The notes: generated by a model from the sequence alone, not told the origin. 64,000 nucleotides of DNA from Blastomonas sp. (GCF_030373265.1 NZ_JAUCZC010000015.1:1-64000); one strand, 5' to 3'; positions 1-7,975 are shown, numbered from the stretch's first letter. Numbers and translations are program-made.

Positions 1-677
1 CGGCGATTGCGGATGCAGGCGCCAGCGTCTCGGGCGGGATCGACAAGGGCGGCGACGCGCTGGCGCTGGCGAAGGAAAGCGACGTGCTGGTCGATTTCTC
101 CTCGCCTGCCGCGCTCGAAGCCAATCTCGACGCCGCTGTCGCCGCCAACATCCCGATCGTCATCGGCACCACCGGGCTCGAGGAACGCCACCACTGGCTG
201 ATCGATACCGCGTCGGACCAGATCGCGGTGCTCCAGACCGGCAACACCTCGCTGGGCGTCACCCTGCTCGCGCATCTGGTGCACGAGGCCGCGACCCGGC
301 TGGGCGAGGACTGGGATATCGAGATCGCCGAGATGCACCACCGCCACAAGGTCGATGCGCCCTCGGGGACGGCGCTGCTGCTCGGCGAGGCGGCGGCCAA
401 GGCGCGCGGGATCGATCTGGCGCGTGACAGCGAACGCGGCCGCGACGGGCTGACCGGTGCACGCGCGCGCGGCGCGATCGGCTTTGCGAGCCTGCGCGGC
501 GGATCGGTGTCGGGCGACCACACCGTGTACCTTGCCAGCGACGACGAGCGGATCGAACTCACCCATCGCGCAGAAAACCGCATGGTGTTCGCGCGCGGCG
601 CGGTGAAGGCGTGCCTTTGGCTGCACGAGAAGCCCGCCGGGCGCTATACCATGCCGCAGGTGCTGGGGCTGGCTTGA
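1..677 (+). CDS. dapB: 4-hydroxy-tetrahydrodipicolinate reductase, 3' part
   Basis: This is the C-terminal part of DapB, which reduces the dihydrodipicolinate precursor with NAD(P)H in the lysine and meso-diaminopimelate pathway in the cytoplasm. The reading frame is open from base 3, so the start and the nucleotide-binding Gly-rich segment lie outside the window. Visible hallmarks are the segment VLVDFSSP, the IGTTG loop, and the substrate-binding block EMHHRHKVDAPSGTA with the catalytic His pair and Lys. The protein ends ...MPQVLGLA, as full-length DapB proteins do. Identification is secure; only the 5' end is missing. Confidence 0.96.
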   Translation, partial: AIADAGASVSGGIDKGGDALALAKESDVLVDFSSPAALEANLDAAVAANIPIVIGTTGLEERHHWLIDTASDQIAVLQTGNTSLGVTLLAHLVHEAATRLGEDWDIEIAEMHHRHKVDAPSGTALLLGEAAAKARGIDLARDSERGRDGLTGARARGAIGFASLRGGSVSGDHTVYLASDDERIELTHRAENRMVFARGAVKACLWLHEKPAGRYTMPQVLGLA

Positions 678-730
678 CGGACGCAGGGGCACAGCCTAAT
701 GCTGTGTTATTGATACAATACAGCGGGGGC

Positions 731-1924
731 ATGATGGCATTCAATCCGGAAGCGGCGACAAAGGCCTATATCGACGGGCTGGGCGCGGACGCGCTGGCCA
801 AGGCTGCGGCCTACACGATGGACGGCCACTGGATGATCCTGTGGGGGCTGCTGGTGTCAGTGGTTGCCACCGTCATCCTGGTGCGCCTCCGCGTGACCGA
901 CCGCATCTGGGCCAAGCTCGAGAAACGCGCATGGGCGCTGCGGACATTCGCGACCGCTGCGGGTCTGTTCATCGTCTCGGCGATCATCACCCTGCCCTGG
1001 AGCATCTGGGCCGAATGGGGCCACGAACGCGCGTACGATCGCACCCAACAGCCGCTCGCCGACTTCCTGATGCAGGATGCGATCGGCATCGCGATCAGCG
1101 TCATCGGCGGCGGGCTGTTCTTCCTCGGCATCTACGCGCTGATCCGCCGCACCGGCAAACGCTGGTGGCTGTGGTCGGGCGGGTTCTCGGCGATCGTGGT
1201 GTCGGTGGTCCTGCTGCTCTCGCCGACGCTGATCGAGCCGCTGTTCAACAACTACGAGCCGATCCCGGCTGGCCCGGTGCGCGATGCGGTGCTGGAAATG
1301 GCCCAGCAGGTCGATATCCCCGAGGACCGCATCTTCCTCTATGATGGCTCGCGCCAGTCGAACAACTTCACCGCCAACGTCTCGGGCGTCGGCAGCGCGG
1401 CGCGGATCGCGATCTCGGATGTCGCGCTCAAACAGGCCTCATTGGACGAGGTCCGCGCGGTCACGGGGCACGAGATCGGCCATTATGTGCTGGGCCATGT
1501 CTGGCGCTCGGTGCTGGTGCTGAGCGTGCTGGCGATCGTGTTCTTCTTCCTGGCCGACCGGCTGTTCGCGAAGGTCGCGCGCGTCTTCGGCAGCAGCACA
1601 ACCGAGATCGGCGATCCACGCGGGCTGCCGGTATTCCTGTTCGTGCTGTCGTTCCTCGGCGTGTTCGCAGTCCCGGTGGCCAACACGCTGACCCGGATCA
1701 GCGAGAGCGAGGCCGACGCCTATTCGCTGCAGATGGTCAACCTGCCCGACGCGCTGGCGGGCGCCTTGGTCAAGACCGCCGAATATCGTTACCCGCGCCC
1801 GCATCCGGTGCAGGAGGCCTTGTTCTACTCGCACCCCTCGGTCGAACGCCGTGTGCGCCGGGCGATGGAATGGAAGGCCGCGCACCCGCCGGGCCCGCCG
1901 CCCGCGGCGTCCGCCAATCCGTGA
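731..1924 (+). CDS. M48 family zinc metallopeptidase (Ste24/CAAX-protease-like)
   Basis: This is an integral membrane metalloprotease of the M48A (Ste24) type. The zinc motif HEIGH lies at residues 247-251 and the third ligand is the Glu of ESEADAYSL near residue 327. At least five hydrophobic segments surround the catalytic loop, and the C-terminal SHPSVERRVRR is typical of the family. The ATG at 731 was chosen because the sequence upstream of it in this frame overlaps dapB and has no family resemblance. In bacteria these enzymes take part in membrane protein quality control; the substrate here is unknown. The nth gene begins 10 bp downstream and is probably cotranscribed. Confidence 0.88.
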   Translation: MMAFNPEAATKAYIDGLGADALAKAAAYTMDGHWMILWGLLVSVVATVILVRLRVTDRIWAKLEKRAWALRTFATAAGLFIVSAIITLPWSIWAEWGHERAYDRTQQPLADFLMQDAIGIAISVIGGGLFFLGIYALIRRTGKRWWLWSGGFSAIVVSVVLLLSPTLIEPLFNNYEPIPAGPVRDAVLEMAQQVDIPEDRIFLYDGSRQSNNFTANVSGVGSAARIAISDVALKQASLDEVRAVTGHEIGHYVLGHVWRSVLVLSVLAIVFFFLADRLFAKVARVFGSSTTEIGDPRGLPVFLFVLSFLGVFAVPVANTLTRISESEADAYSLQMVNLPDALAGALVKTAEYRYPRPHPVQEALFYSHPSVERRVRRAMEWKAAHPPGPPPAASANP

Positions 1925-1934
1925 TGCTGGCTGG

Positions 1935-2678
1935 ATGAACAAGACCGACACGTTTGAATTCTACCGGCGGCTGGCCGAGGGCAACCCTGCGCCGGTGACC
2001 GAGCTGGAATATGGCAACCATTTCCAGCTGCTGGTCGCAGTCGTGCTCTCGGCGCAGGCGACCGATGTCGGGGTCAACAAGGCGACGCGCGCGCTGTTCG
2101 AGGGGATCAAGACGCCGCAGCAGATGGTCGAGCTCGGCGAGGACGGGCTGAAGGCGCACATCAAGACCATCGGGCTGTTCAACGCCAAGGCCAAGAACGT
2201 GATCGCCTTGTCCGAAGCGCTGATCGCGCGACATGCAGGCGAAGTGCCCAACGATCGCGACGCACTCACCGCCTTGCCCGGGGTCGGGCGCAAGACCGCC
2301 AATGTCGTGCTCAACGCCGCGTTCGGCGCGGAGACCTTCGCGGTCGATACGCACATCTTCCGCGTCGGCAACCGCACCGGGCTGGCACCGGGGCGCACGG
2401 TGCTCGATGTCGAACGCGCGCTCGACAAGGGCACGCCGGGGCCGTTCCGCGTCCATGGCCATCACTGGCTGATCCTGCACGGCCGCTATGTCTGCAAGGC
2501 GCGCAAGCCCGAATGCTGGCGCTGCCCGGTCGCGGATCTGTGCCGGTTCAAGCCCAAGCCCGCCGGGCCGGACGCGCCTACGCCCAAAGCCGCGCTCAAG
2601 CACCGCGCCAACAAGCCCGCGCCTGCGAGGAAGAAGCGGGCGAAGGTGGTGAAGGCCGTAGAGATCACCGATCCCTAG
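1935..2678 (+). CDS. nth: Endonuclease III
   Basis: This is the base-excision repair glycosylase/AP lyase for oxidised pyrimidines. Numbering from the ATG at 1935 gives the catalytic Lys120 in the helix-hairpin-helix LPGVGRKTANVV, Asp138 in VDTHIFR, and the 4Fe-4S cluster cysteines at 187, 194, 197 and 203. These are exactly the positions of the Escherichia coli enzyme, which supports this start. The protein is about 37 residues longer than E. coli Nth because of a Lys/Ala/Pro-rich basic tail (roughly residues 210-247). The gene follows the M48 protease by 10 bp. Confidence 0.97.
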   Translation: MNKTDTFEFYRRLAEGNPAPVTELEYGNHFQLLVAVVLSAQATDVGVNKATRALFEGIKTPQQMVELGEDGLKAHIKTIGLFNAKAKNVIALSEALIARHAGEVPNDRDALTALPGVGRKTANVVLNAAFGAETFAVDTHIFRVGNRTGLAPGRTVLDVERALDKGTPGPFRVHGHHWLILHGRYVCKARKPECWRCPVADLCRFKPKPAGPDAPTPKAALKHRANKPAPARKKRAKVVKAVEITDP

Positions 2679-2690
2679 ATATAAAAGCCC

Positions 2691-2794
2691 GGTCCCCTGC
2701 GAAGGCAGGGGCCCATCTCCTAACGGTTCCTTTGCCGAGCCACCGTTTGACGAGACGCACCAGCAGAAGATGGGCCCCTGCCTTCGCAGGGGAC
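2691..2794. repeat. Long inverted repeat downstream of nth
   Basis: The arm at 2691-2720 and the arm at 2767-2794 are reverse complements over about 28 bases. Each arm also contains its own short GC-rich hairpin (CCCCTGC...GCAGGGG). This is the form of the dispersed intergenic repeats of sphingomonads. It lies 12 bp after the nth stop and may act as a transcription terminator or RNA-stabilising hairpin. Confidence 0.8.
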
Positions 2795-2852
2795 CGGCAA
2801 GGTCAGGGAGCGGCAAGGTCAGGGGAGCGGCAAGGTCAGGGGACCGGCAAGG
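2795..2852. repeat. Short tandem repeat, about 3.5 copies of 16-17 bp
   Basis: The unit CGGCAAGGTCAGGGGAG starts at 2795, 2811 and 2828, with a truncated copy from 2845. The array abuts the right arm of the inverted repeat, and the first bases of the unit overlap the end of that arm, so it probably arose by slippage at the edge of the element. Confidence 0.75.
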
Positions 2853-2900
2853 CGATGCTTCGGCTCGACACGGGCGCAGCATTGCGGCATTCAGGGCGCT

Positions 2901-3515
2901 ATGAACAACATGACCCGCAGTGCTGCTGCATTCGCCCTGGCCCTGGCTGCCACCAGCTGCACGACCACACCCCGCAGCGCCGACCCGCAAACCGCCTTCA
3001 TGGCCAATCTCGCGCAGCATTGCGGCAAGGCCTATCCCGGCAGGCTGGTCAGCACCGACGCCGCCGATGCCGATCTGGCGGGCAAGCCGATGATCGTCCA
3101 TTTCCGCTCCTGCGCACCCGACCGGATGGAAATCCCGTTCCACGTCGGCACCGAGGGCGGCGGCTGGAACCGCTCGCGCACCTGGATCATCACCCGCACC
3201 GGAACCGGCCTCCGCCTCAAGCACGATCACCGGCATGAGGACGGCAGCATCGACAAGGTCACCCAGTACGGCGGCGACACCGCCACTGTCGGCACACCCG
3301 GCCAGCAGACGTTCCCTGTCGATGCCGAAAGCATCGCGATGTTCCGCGCGCAGGGGCTCACCGGGTCGGTGACCAACAGCTGGATCGTGGACATCGACGC
3401 GCGCACCTATGCCTATGCCCTGCGCCGCCCCGACGGACCCAATGCGCGCAACTTCCGCGTCGAGTTCGATCTCACCCAACCGGTCGCCCCGCCGCCTGCG
3501 CCCTGGGGCTGGTAG
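2901..3515 (+). CDS. Putative lipoprotein of unknown function
   Basis: This gene encodes 204 residues with a signal peptide that ends in a lipobox-like ATSC (Cys20), so it is probably anchored in the outer or inner membrane facing the periplasm. The mature part has no domain that I recognise; it is mixed alpha/beta in character, with Cys residues near positions 40 and 70. Third codon positions are G/C-rich, as in the neighbouring genes, which supports real coding. No operon partner is evident: repeats lie upstream and the gene ends before the AT-rich patch. Confidence 0.7.
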   Translation: MNNMTRSAAAFALALAATSCTTTPRSADPQTAFMANLAQHCGKAYPGRLVSTDAADADLAGKPMIVHFRSCAPDRMEIPFHVGTEGGGWNRSRTWIITRTGTGLRLKHDHRHEDGSIDKVTQYGGDTATVGTPGQQTFPVDAESIAMFRAQGLTGSVTNSWIVDIDARTYAYALRRPDGPNARNFRVEFDLTQPVAPPPAPWGW

Positions 3516-3576
3516 ATGTGGCTGACGCCGACTTTCAAAGCTCTTCAATCACTTTTATCGTGACCTGCCAGAATGG

Positions 3577-3602
3577 GCCGTCTGACGATCATAGCAGACG
3601 GC
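3577..3602. terminator. Perfect 8-bp stem hairpin, possible terminator
   Basis: GCCGTCTG at 3577-3584 pairs with CAGACGGC at 3595-3602 around a 10-base loop. It lies 62 bp after the lipoprotein stop. There is no clear T-run after it, so intrinsic termination is uncertain. Confidence 0.4.
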
Positions 3603-3732
3603 CGCCATAGCTTGCTTGCGGACAAAAGCGGTAATTCCTTTACCGACCCCATTGCGGACATGTAAAAAATAGTCACGATCGCACGCCTGTTTCTATCAAG
3701 GGAATCTGGGAAAAGTTGTCAGGAGAAATCGG

Positions 3733-3951
3733 ATGGCAGATTTAGCGGTTATCGCGATACTATTAGTTGGTGTGCCGTTGATGGGGTGGATTACGCTGCA
3801 TGGCTTTCAAACAGGCACAATGTATGCATTTGGTGTGCCTTATGCGAGTTATTTACGGTCGAAGAACCCATTCCTTTTTTGGTTTGCGACAATGTTCAAT
3901 ATCTTTGTATTGATTGTAGGTGCTGGCTTCCTGCTTAAAGGCATTGTTTAG
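3733..3951 (+). CDS. Small membrane protein, AT-rich, probably acquired
   Basis: This gene encodes 72 residues with two hydrophobic helices (about residues 3-20 and 47-70) joined by a loop containing Tyr, Phe and basic residues. A good ribosome site, AGGAG, precedes the ATG at 3733. The codon use is unlike the rest of the window: TTA, ATA and T/A-ending codons dominate, which points to recent transfer. I do not recognise the family. The stop codon TAG straddles the left end of the downstream insertion sequence: T and A are the target duplication and G is the first base of the element. Removing the element and one TA copy restores TAG, so the protein is unchanged by the insertion. Confidence 0.7.
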   Translation: MADLAVIAILLVGVPLMGWITLHGFQTGTMYAFGVPYASYLRSKNPFLFWFATMFNIFVLIVGAGFLLKGIV

Positions 3952-4794
3952 GCTCAGGACCTATTAAATTGCTTGCGGAGCATGCGATCGGTTGATTCAA
4001 TGGCGGCGCAAGGAGGCGCTGTCATGAGTGATCTGATCTGGTTGTCGGAGGCGCAGATGCGTCGGATCGAGCCGTATTTTCCGTTGTCGCACGGGGTGCC
4101 CCGTGTCGATGACCGGCGGATTATCAGCGGTATCATCTTCGTGATCCGCAATGGCTTGCGCTGGCGCGATGCTCCCGCCGAGTATGGGCCAGCCAAGACG
4201 ATCTACAATCGGTTCATCCGCTGGAGCCGCATGGGCGTATTCAACAGGATCTTCGCTGCCTTGGCCGCGAAGGGCGGCAAGCCTGATCACTTGATGATTG
4301 ATGCCACCCACCTCAAAGCACACCGAACGGCAGCCAGCCTGCTTAAAAAGGGGCTGTTCCCCGACGTATCGGACGCACCAAAGGAGGCCTGAACTCCAAG
4401 CTCCATGCGGTATGCGATGGCAAGGGTCGCCCGCTCGTCATGCTGCTCAGCGAGGGCCAGATGAGCGACTACAAGGGCGCAGCATTGATGATCGACGCCT
4501 TGCCATCTGCCAAGGCAATGTTGGGCGATCGAGGCTACGATGCCGACTGGTTCCGCACCGCCCTGGCACAGCGCGGCATGATCGCCTGCATCCCGTCAAA
4601 AGCTAACCGCAAAGTGCCGATCCCACATGATACCGTGCTCTACCGCCAGCGTCACAGGATCGAGAACATGTTCGGCAAACTCAAGGATTGGCGCCGCATC
4701 CACACACGCTACGACCGATGTGCCCACACTTTTATGTCCGCGATCTGCATCGCTGCGACCGTCATCTTCTGGATCAATCAATGAGTCCTGAGCC
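3951..4794 (+). mobile_element. Complete IS5-family insertion sequence (IS427-like group), 844 bp
   Basis: The ends are inverted repeats: GGCTCAGGAC at 3951-3960 and GTCCTGAGCC at 4785-4794. The element is flanked by TA on both sides (3949-3950 and 4795-4796), which fits the TA target duplication of this group. Inside is one DDE transposase split into two frames. Ends, duplication and catalytic residues are all intact, so the element looks recently inserted and potentially active if the frameshift is programmed. Confidence 0.93.
4024..4784 (+). CDS. IS5-family DDE transposase, read through a -1 frameshift
   Basis: The first frame (from ATG 4024, MSDLIWLSEAQ) holds the N-terminal DUF4096-like domain and the first Asp in MIDATHLKAH. 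It stops at 4392. The continuation, TKGGLNSKLHAVCD, is in the -1 frame and carries the second Asp (LGDRGYDADW) and the Glu (RHRIENMFGKLKDWRR), ending at 4784. The switch most likely occurs in the run AAAAAGGGG at 4345-4353: slipping back there gives LKKG-AVPRRIGRTKGG, the usual sequence of the family. Split transposases with such slippery runs are known in the IS427 group. The alternative is an inactivating one-base deletion nearby. Confidence 0.9.
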
Positions 4795-4796
4795 TA

Positions 4797-5282
4797 GAAC
4801 GCGCTTTGCGGAGGCTTGCCGCAAACCCCATTGGGAATTCGTAGCCTCCCCACCCACAAACGGTTGCCCGCGATGCATCGGTAACTCTCTAATTTCGGCC
4901 AGGCGGCTAGTGGATCGATTCTGCCGAAGCCGCCACTCTGTTGCAGACCCCTTGACGGCCAGCCTGCTGTATCCGTCATCCCGGGCTTGACCCGGGACCC
5001 AGGGTTTTCGTTCCAGGCGGCGCACTTGATCGCTCTGGGCCCCGGATCAAGTCCGGGGTGACGATGACGGGTGGGGCAGCTTACACCCCAATCGTCGCCA
5101 TTCACGCTGTTTGAAATTTTCCCCGATTGCGGACATCTCAGAGAACTGCGGCTCCTGATGCCTCGTCTCTCATAACGCGCTGGCAAACCGGGCGTCTGCG
5201 TGGCTCGCGAATTGTCGCGCTTTGCACGCCGATTGGCGCTATAGCCGCGCTCCGGGCGCTGCGCCTGGACAAGGAACAGACC
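4797..5282. other. Gene-free stretch with a repeat element
   Basis: There is no convincing gene in these 486 bp. The left part (to about 4970) is of mixed composition and is the sequence that followed the 72-codon gene before the insertion. The middle contains the inverted repeat at 4974-5070. Near the right end (5126-5136) is ATTGCGGACAT, also found at 3651-3661 on the other side of the AT-rich patch. A promoter for the following small gene may lie within 5150-5270 but no clear boxes are visible. Confidence 0.6.
4974..5070. repeat. Dispersed palindromic element of the CGTCATCCCGG type
   Basis: The left arm begins CGTCATCCCGGGCTTGACC at 4974 and the right arm ends GGATCAAGTCCGGGGTGACG near 5064. 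The arms are imperfect reverse complements. Elements beginning CGTCATCCCGG are common between genes in many Alphaproteobacteria. A shorter relative lies at about 33774-33808. Confidence 0.75.
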
Positions 5283-5411
5283 ATGGCAAAAGGCCAGAAG
5301 AAGACCAATCGCGAGACCCGCAAGCCCAAGGCCGAAAAGCCCAAGCCGCAGAACGCGTCCAACCCGTCGACCAAGCCCGGCGGCCTGTCCATCGTCACGC
5401 TGAAGAGCTGA
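5283..5411 (+). CDS. Small basic protein, 42 residues
   Basis: This gene encodes MAKGQKKTNRETRKPKAEK followed by a Lys/Pro/Asn-rich stretch and GGLSIVTLKS. It is very basic and low in complexity, probably unstructured, and could bind nucleic acid. An AAGGA ribosome site precedes the ATG at 5283. Proteins beginning MAKGQK-, short and Lys/Pro-rich, are common in sphingomonads, but no function is known to me. The stop is 8 bp before the PhnA-like gene, so the two are likely cotranscribed. Confidence 0.75.
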   Translation: MAKGQKKTNRETRKPKAEKPKPQNASNPSTKPGGLSIVTLKS

Positions 5412-5419
5412 ACCGACCG

Positions 5420-5731
5420 ATGCACAGCGGCGACAGCGACGATTATGTCTATGACGAGGCGACCGGCGAATGGGTCGCCCCCGGCGATCTGACCGTCGCG
5501 GCATCCGAAGACGAAGCGGTCGAAGTGCGCGATTCGGCGGGCACGTTGCTTGCCGATGGCGATCAGGTAACCTTGATCAAGGACCTCAAGGTCAAGGGCG
5601 CGGGCCAGACATTGAAGCGCGGCACCGTGATCAAGTCGATCCGGCTGACCGGCGATGCGCAGGAGATTGATTGCCGGTTCGACGGCATCAAGGGTCTGGT
5701 GCTGCGCGCCGAGTTCGTCCGCAAGCGCTGA
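5420..5731 (+). CDS. PhnA/YjdM-type domain protein
   Basis: This 103-residue protein matches the C-terminal PhnA (YjdM) domain: VRDSAGTLLADGDQVTLIKDLKVKG, the RGT turn and a final LRAEFVRKR. The N-terminal zinc ribbon of the classical protein is missing; in its place is an acidic stretch with DDYVYDEATGEWVAPGD. The name 'alkylphosphonate utilisation' is historical: YjdM is not part of the C-P lyase operon and its role is unclear. It follows the small basic protein by 8 bp. Confidence 0.85.
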   Translation: MHSGDSDDYVYDEATGEWVAPGDLTVAASEDEAVEVRDSAGTLLADGDQVTLIKDLKVKGAGQTLKRGTVIKSIRLTGDAQEIDCRFDGIKGLVLRAEFVRKR

Positions 5732-5735
5732 GACC

Positions 5736-6152
5736 ATGCCGCGCCAGTCCGCCGTCCGCACCGGATTTCGCTGGCTGCTGGCGCTGATCTATTTTGCGGC
5801 CGGGATCATCCACATCCGCTCGCCCGGCGGGTTCCTCGCGATCACGCCCGGCTGGGTGCCGTTTCCCGAAGAGGTGGTTTTCCTGACCGGCGTGGCCGAG
5901 ATCGCAGGCGCGATCGGGCTGATGGTGCCGCGGCTGCGCTATGCTGCCGGGATAGGCCTGGCGCTCTATGCTTTGTGCGTGTGGCCCGCCAACATCAACC
6001 ACGCGTTCGGCGACATCGCGGTCGGCGGGCGGACTTTGCCCTGGGCCTATCACGGCCCGCGCCTGCTGCTGCAGCCGGTGATCATCTGGTGGGCGCTCTG
6101 GGTGGGCGGCGTCACCGACTGGCCGTTCGGCGCCAAGCAAAAGATGCCGTAA
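5736..6152 (+). CDS. DoxX-like family membrane protein
   Basis: This 138-residue protein has four hydrophobic segments. The first contains RWLLALIYFAAGIIHI, and the second region begins VVFLTGVAEIAGAIGLMVP, where the GxxE of the DoxX-like fold is visible. The last part, WPANINHA...PWAYHGPRLLLQPVIIWW, is typical of the DoxX-like proteins of Proteobacteria. The ATG lies 4 bp after the previous stop, suggesting a three-gene unit with the small basic and PhnA-like proteins. The biochemical role is unknown. Confidence 0.8.
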   Translation: MPRQSAVRTGFRWLLALIYFAAGIIHIRSPGGFLAITPGWVPFPEEVVFLTGVAEIAGAIGLMVPRLRYAAGIGLALYALCVWPANINHAFGDIAVGGRTLPWAYHGPRLLLQPVIIWWALWVGGVTDWPFGAKQKMP

Positions 6153-6244
6153 CGGCAATTGATCTGGCCAGCGGTTTGCGCCACTAGGCAATTTCATGAC
6201 AGCGGCACGCGGCCATCACGCCGCAAGGAAAGCCCTGCATCACG

Positions 6245-6880
6245 ATGTGGGGACGGATGATGAACGCGAGCCAGCCCGAGCCTTCCCGGCCGCGAAAGCT
6301 TTCCACCGCGCATCTGGGCTGGGCCGCGCGCGCGCTGTATGCGCTGATGATGTTCATCTATCGCCGCCACCGGTTCACCGCGATCGGCACGCCGCCGCCC
6401 GAGCGCCGCTACATCATCATCGCGGTGCCGCACACCAGCAACTGGGATTTCCCCAATTATATGGGCGTCACCCGCGAGCTTGGCCTGGAAACCCATTTCA
6501 TGGCCAAGACATCGCTGTTCCGCTGGCCGTTTCACAATTTCATGCGGCAGATGGGCGGGGTTCCGGTTGATCGCAGCGCAGCGGGCGACATGGTGCAGCA
6601 GATGATCGCCGAGTTTAACGCGCGCGACGACTTCATCCTGACGATCGCACCCGAAGGCACCCGCCAGTCGGTCGCGGCCTGGCGCACCGGCTTTTACCGC
6701 ATCGCCTATGGCGCGGGCGTGCCGATCGTCTGCGGGTTCATGGACTATGCCAACCGCCGCGCCGGCCTTGGCCCGGTGATCCACCCGACCGGAAATTACG
6801 AGGCCGACATGGCCCCCGCCTTCGCCTTTTATGCGGCGATGGCAGGGCGCAATGCGGTGCATTCAGCCCCGAAGAGCTGA
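6245..6880 (+). CDS. Lysophospholipid acyltransferase family protein
   Basis: This is a PlsC-type acyltransferase of 211 residues. It has the catalytic motif HTSNWD (HX4D) near residue 64, a hydrophobic N-terminal helix (ALYALMMFIYRRHRF), and the acceptor motif APEGTR near residue 139. Family members transfer acyl groups to lysophosphatidic acid or related lipids at the inner membrane; the substrate here is unknown. Alternative starts are ATG 6257 and 6260. It is convergent with nadA, with a gap of only 10 bp. Confidence 0.85.
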   Translation: MWGRMMNASQPEPSRPRKLSTAHLGWAARALYALMMFIYRRHRFTAIGTPPPERRYIIIAVPHTSNWDFPNYMGVTRELGLETHFMAKTSLFRWPFHNFMRQMGGVPVDRSAAGDMVQQMIAEFNARDDFILTIAPEGTRQSVAAWRTGFYRIAYGAGVPIVCGFMDYANRRAGLGPVIHPTGNYEADMAPAFAFYAAMAGRNAVHSAPKS

Positions 6881-6890
6881 GCGCAAGTCC

Positions 6891-7898
6891 TCAATCCTGG
6901 TGCGCGAGGTCGGGGCGGCCGAGATCGCCCTGCCCCACGGTGCTGCTCGCCATTTCGAGCATCCGGTCGAGCGACTGCTTGGCCTTCAGCCGCAGCTCCT
7001 CGTCCATCTCGATCCGTGGCTCCAGATCGCGCAGCGCGACATAGAGCTTTTCCATCGTGTTGAGCGCCATATACGGGCAGATGTTGCAGTTGCAGTTGCC
7101 GTCCGCGCCCGGCGCGCCGATGAAGGTCTTTTCCGGAACCGCCTTTTCCATCTGGTGGATGATGTGCGGTTCGGTGGCGACGATCACGGTCTCGCTGGTC
7201 GTCTCCTTGGCGAACTTGAGGATCGCGCTGGTCGATCCGACCATATCGGCGTGGTCCAGGATGTGCGCGGGGCATTCGGGGTGCGCGGCGACCGGCGCAT
7301 CGGGGTACTGCGCCTTGAGCTTGAGCAGTTCGGTCTCGCTGAACGCCTCGTGCACGATGCACACGCCCGGCCACAGCAGCATCTCGCGGCCCAGTTTGCG
7401 GACCAGATACCCGCCCAGATGCTTGTCGGGGCCGAAGATGATCTTTTGGTCGAGCGGGATCTGGCTGAGGATCTTTTCCGCCGAGGACGAGGTGACGATG
7501 ATGTCGCTCAATGCCTTCACCGCCGCCGAGCAGTTGATATAGGTCAGCGCGATATGATCGGGGTGCTGCGCGCGGAACGCGGCGAACTGGTCGGGCGGGC
7601 AGCTGTCCTCGAGCGAGCAGCCGGCATCCATGTCGGGCAGCACGACGATCTTGTCGGGGCTGAGGATCTTGGCGGTCTCGGCCATGAACTTGACCCCGCA
7701 GAACGCGATCACGTCGGCATCGGTTTCCGCTGCGATCCGCGACAGCTCGAGCGAATCACCGACGAAATCGGCGATGTCCTGAATTTCGGGCTTCTGGTAA
7801 TAATGCGCCAGAATGACCGCGTTCTTCTCCTTGCGCAGCCGGTCGATTTCGGCGCGCAGATCAAGACCGGACAGGTTTTCGCGGGGTTGTGCAGTCAT
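6891..7898 (-). CDS. nadA: Quinolinate synthase A
   Basis: NadA condenses iminoaspartate with dihydroxyacetone phosphate to quinolinate in NAD synthesis, using a 4Fe-4S cluster. The 335-residue protein shows the signatures AHYYQKPEIQDIAD, AFCGVKFMAETAKIL, PDMDAGCSLEDSC, INCSAAVKA, VHPEC-type AAHPECPAHI and CNCNICPYMALN. The cluster ligands are expected to be the Cys of FCGVKF, one in VCIVHEAF/HPEC, and one in the last motif. No nadB or nadC is adjacent, so the NAD pathway is not clustered here. The gene is convergent with the acyltransferase. Confidence 0.97.
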   Translation of the reverse strand: MTAQPRENLSGLDLRAEIDRLRKEKNAVILAHYYQKPEIQDIADFVGDSLELSRIAAETDADVIAFCGVKFMAETAKILSPDKIVVLPDMDAGCSLEDSCPPDQFAAFRAQHPDHIALTYINCSAAVKALSDIIVTSSSAEKILSQIPLDQKIIFGPDKHLGGYLVRKLGREMLLWPGVCIVHEAFSETELLKLKAQYPDAPVAAHPECPAHILDHADMVGSTSAILKFAKETTSETVIVATEPHIIHQMEKAVPEKTFIGAPGADGNCNCNICPYMALNTMEKLYVALRDLEPRIEMDEELRLKAKQSLDRMLEMASSTVGQGDLGRPDLAHQD

Positions 7899-7975
7899 CG
7901 GTAGTCAGCCCTTCATTGGATAGCTGCATCCCTAGCGACATTGCGCTTGGTTGTGCAGCCGTTTCGTTCGGCGGA

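Noticed and set aside
1770-3548. A 592-codon minus-strand frame across nth and the lipoprotein gene
   Set aside because: It runs through nth, whose catalytic residues and length are exact, and through the inverted repeat. It is a shadow frame.
4797-5025. Small open frames after the insertion sequence
   Set aside because: They cross the palindromic repeat, have no ribosome site and no coding bias.
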